Below, piece by piece: positions 63,360 through 64,000 of a stretch of DNA of 64,000 nt. This DNA comes from Flavobacterium caseinilyticum (lineage in GTDB: Bacteria; Bacteroidota; Bacteroidia; Flavobacteriales; Flavobacteriaceae), in assembly GCF_004349085.1 (NCBI RefSeq), contig NZ_SMFM01000011.1, forward strand, positions 261 through 64,260. Reading direction: 5' to 3'. Below the pieces are notes generated by a model. That model searched no databases and was not told where the DNA came from. It was given only the letters and a program-made list of their open reading frames with translations. A program made the position numbers and the translations under genes. Numbering within the stretch: the stretch's first letter is position 1; each line of letters begins with the position of its first letter.

Positions 63360-64000
63360 TTTTTCTTTTAATTATAGTATTGAACAATCCTTTTAACGCT
63401 GTTTTTTTATTCATTTGAAATACAACAAAAACAATGGAGAGCAAGCACATTACTGACATTAAACTGTATTTTAAAATTGGATTCGGAATGTATCGAAGCA
63501 AAAAAGTTGCCATACACATCAGGATGCAAATTAAATATATTTGATAAAATTCACTATCAAAAAAGAAACCATATCTTTTTTTAGTGATTATTTTCAAACC
63601 AAAAAAGTGAATCATATAATACACTAAAAAACTAAAACCCAGTCCTTCCAACCCATACAAATAATAGCCTAAGACATTTAAAAGTAACGATATCGCATTG
63701 AAACCAACAGCGGTCTTGAGAAACATACTTGAATCTCCTTTTGCAATCAAAATATAGCCCATCGACCAAGACACCGCTCTGAAAAGCATAGCCAATATCC
63801 CAAAACAAACCATTGGAATAATGGCAGTAAATTGCGATGTAAATACAATTTTCACGATAAGAGGTATCAACGTCAAAAACAGAATAATAATTGGCGTGAT
63901 AATCAATATCGAAACAAAAGATTGCTGAATAACGCTGCTTCTTACTTTTTCATTGTCCTCACTAATGGAAGCTAATCTTGGGAAATAATCAGTACTCATA
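63352..64000 (-). CDS. Polysaccharide flippase (Wzx/MATE type), 5' end outside window
   Basis: The C-terminal ~216 residues of a membrane transporter: YFPRLASISEDNEKVRSSVI (conserved cytoplasmic loop), then helices such as VSILIITPIIILFLTLIPLI, MVCFGILAMLFRAVSWSMGY, FNAISLLLNVLGYYLYGLEGLGFSFLVYYMIHFF. The first Met at 63999 is internal; the frame continues beyond the window. The family flips lipid-linked oligosaccharide across the inner membrane. Start of the minus-strand glycan operon shown here. Confidence 0.85.
   Translation of the reverse strand, partial: MSTDYFPRLASISEDNEKVRSSVIQQSFVSILIITPIIILFLTLIPLIVKIVFTSQFTAIIPMVCFGILAMLFRAVSWSMGYILIAKGDSSMFLKTAVGFNAISLLLNVLGYYLYGLEGLGFSFLVYYMIHFFGLKIITKKRYGFFFDSEFYQIYLICILMCMATFLLRYIPNPILKYSLMSVMCLLSIVFVVFQMNKKTALKGLFNTIIKRKND

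Overview
The window looks like chromosome from an AT-rich Bacteroidota bacterium, most likely family Flavobacteriaceae and close to Flavobacterium. Evidence: promoter elements of the form TAnnTTTG (some with an upstream TTG at about 19-20 bp) instead of sigma-70 boxes; very weak ribosome binding sites; many lipoproteins and TonB-type outer-membrane proteins; a type IX secretion (T9SS) C-terminal domain on a surface protein; a fused SecDF; and dispersed intergenic repeat families seen in this group. No rRNA, tRNA or CRISPR array was seen.

Layout. (1) 1-3.2 kb: the 5' part of a large secreted repeat adhesin on the minus strand. It runs out of the window and carries 258-bp near-identical repeats. 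Its long leader holds three degenerate ~204-bp tandem repeats with conserved hairpins. (2) 3.2-12.9 kb: housekeeping and metabolism: a fused B12 acyl-CoA mutase (IcmF type), a DUF4197 lipoprotein, an alpha/beta hydrolase, a BtuF-like protein, pyrF and prfA, with several dispersed repeats. (3) 13.0-17.9 kb: an accessory segment with an HsdR-N nuclease-like protein, a TIR-domain protein with an unusual Cys/His plus Ser/Tyr-rich N-terminus, a royal-jelly/yellow-like lipoprotein bracketed by direct repeats, and a clearly decayed pseudogene. This is the best place to look for an undescribed (defence) system. (4) 17.9-25.6 kb: a fasciclin lipoprotein, an unknown lipoprotein, topoisomerase III, a DUF6265 lipoprotein, and a siderophore receptor plus PepSY membrane protein forming an iron unit. 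(5) 25.7-35.5 kb: valS (with an intergenic-type repeat inserted in frame), a DUF1573 protein, a PDZ/retropepsin-like protease, an aminotransferase, folE, cysS, yidD and lgt. (6) 35.6-45 kb: a T9SS-exported repeat protein, a PagL-like lipid A deacylase, secDF, mdh and gyrB, all on the minus strand. (7) 45-57.2 kb: two asnB paralogues flanking an amidohydrolase lipoprotein, a GreA/GreB-like factor, a plug-less TonB-type barrel, a PhzF protein and a giant TPR protein. (8) 57.4-64 kb: ftsE followed by a surface-glycan cluster (four glycosyltransferases, an FdtA-like sugar isomerase, a left-handed beta-helix acyltransferase, and a flippase cut by the window end).

Functional threads. Envelope biogenesis dominates: export (SecDF, YidD), lipoprotein acylation (Lgt), T9SS cargo, lipid A trimming and glycan synthesis sit within a few tens of kb. 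Convergent gene pairs are usually separated by strong bidirectional terminators. Repeat families of at least four types are scattered between genes, and several touch or enter coding sequence.
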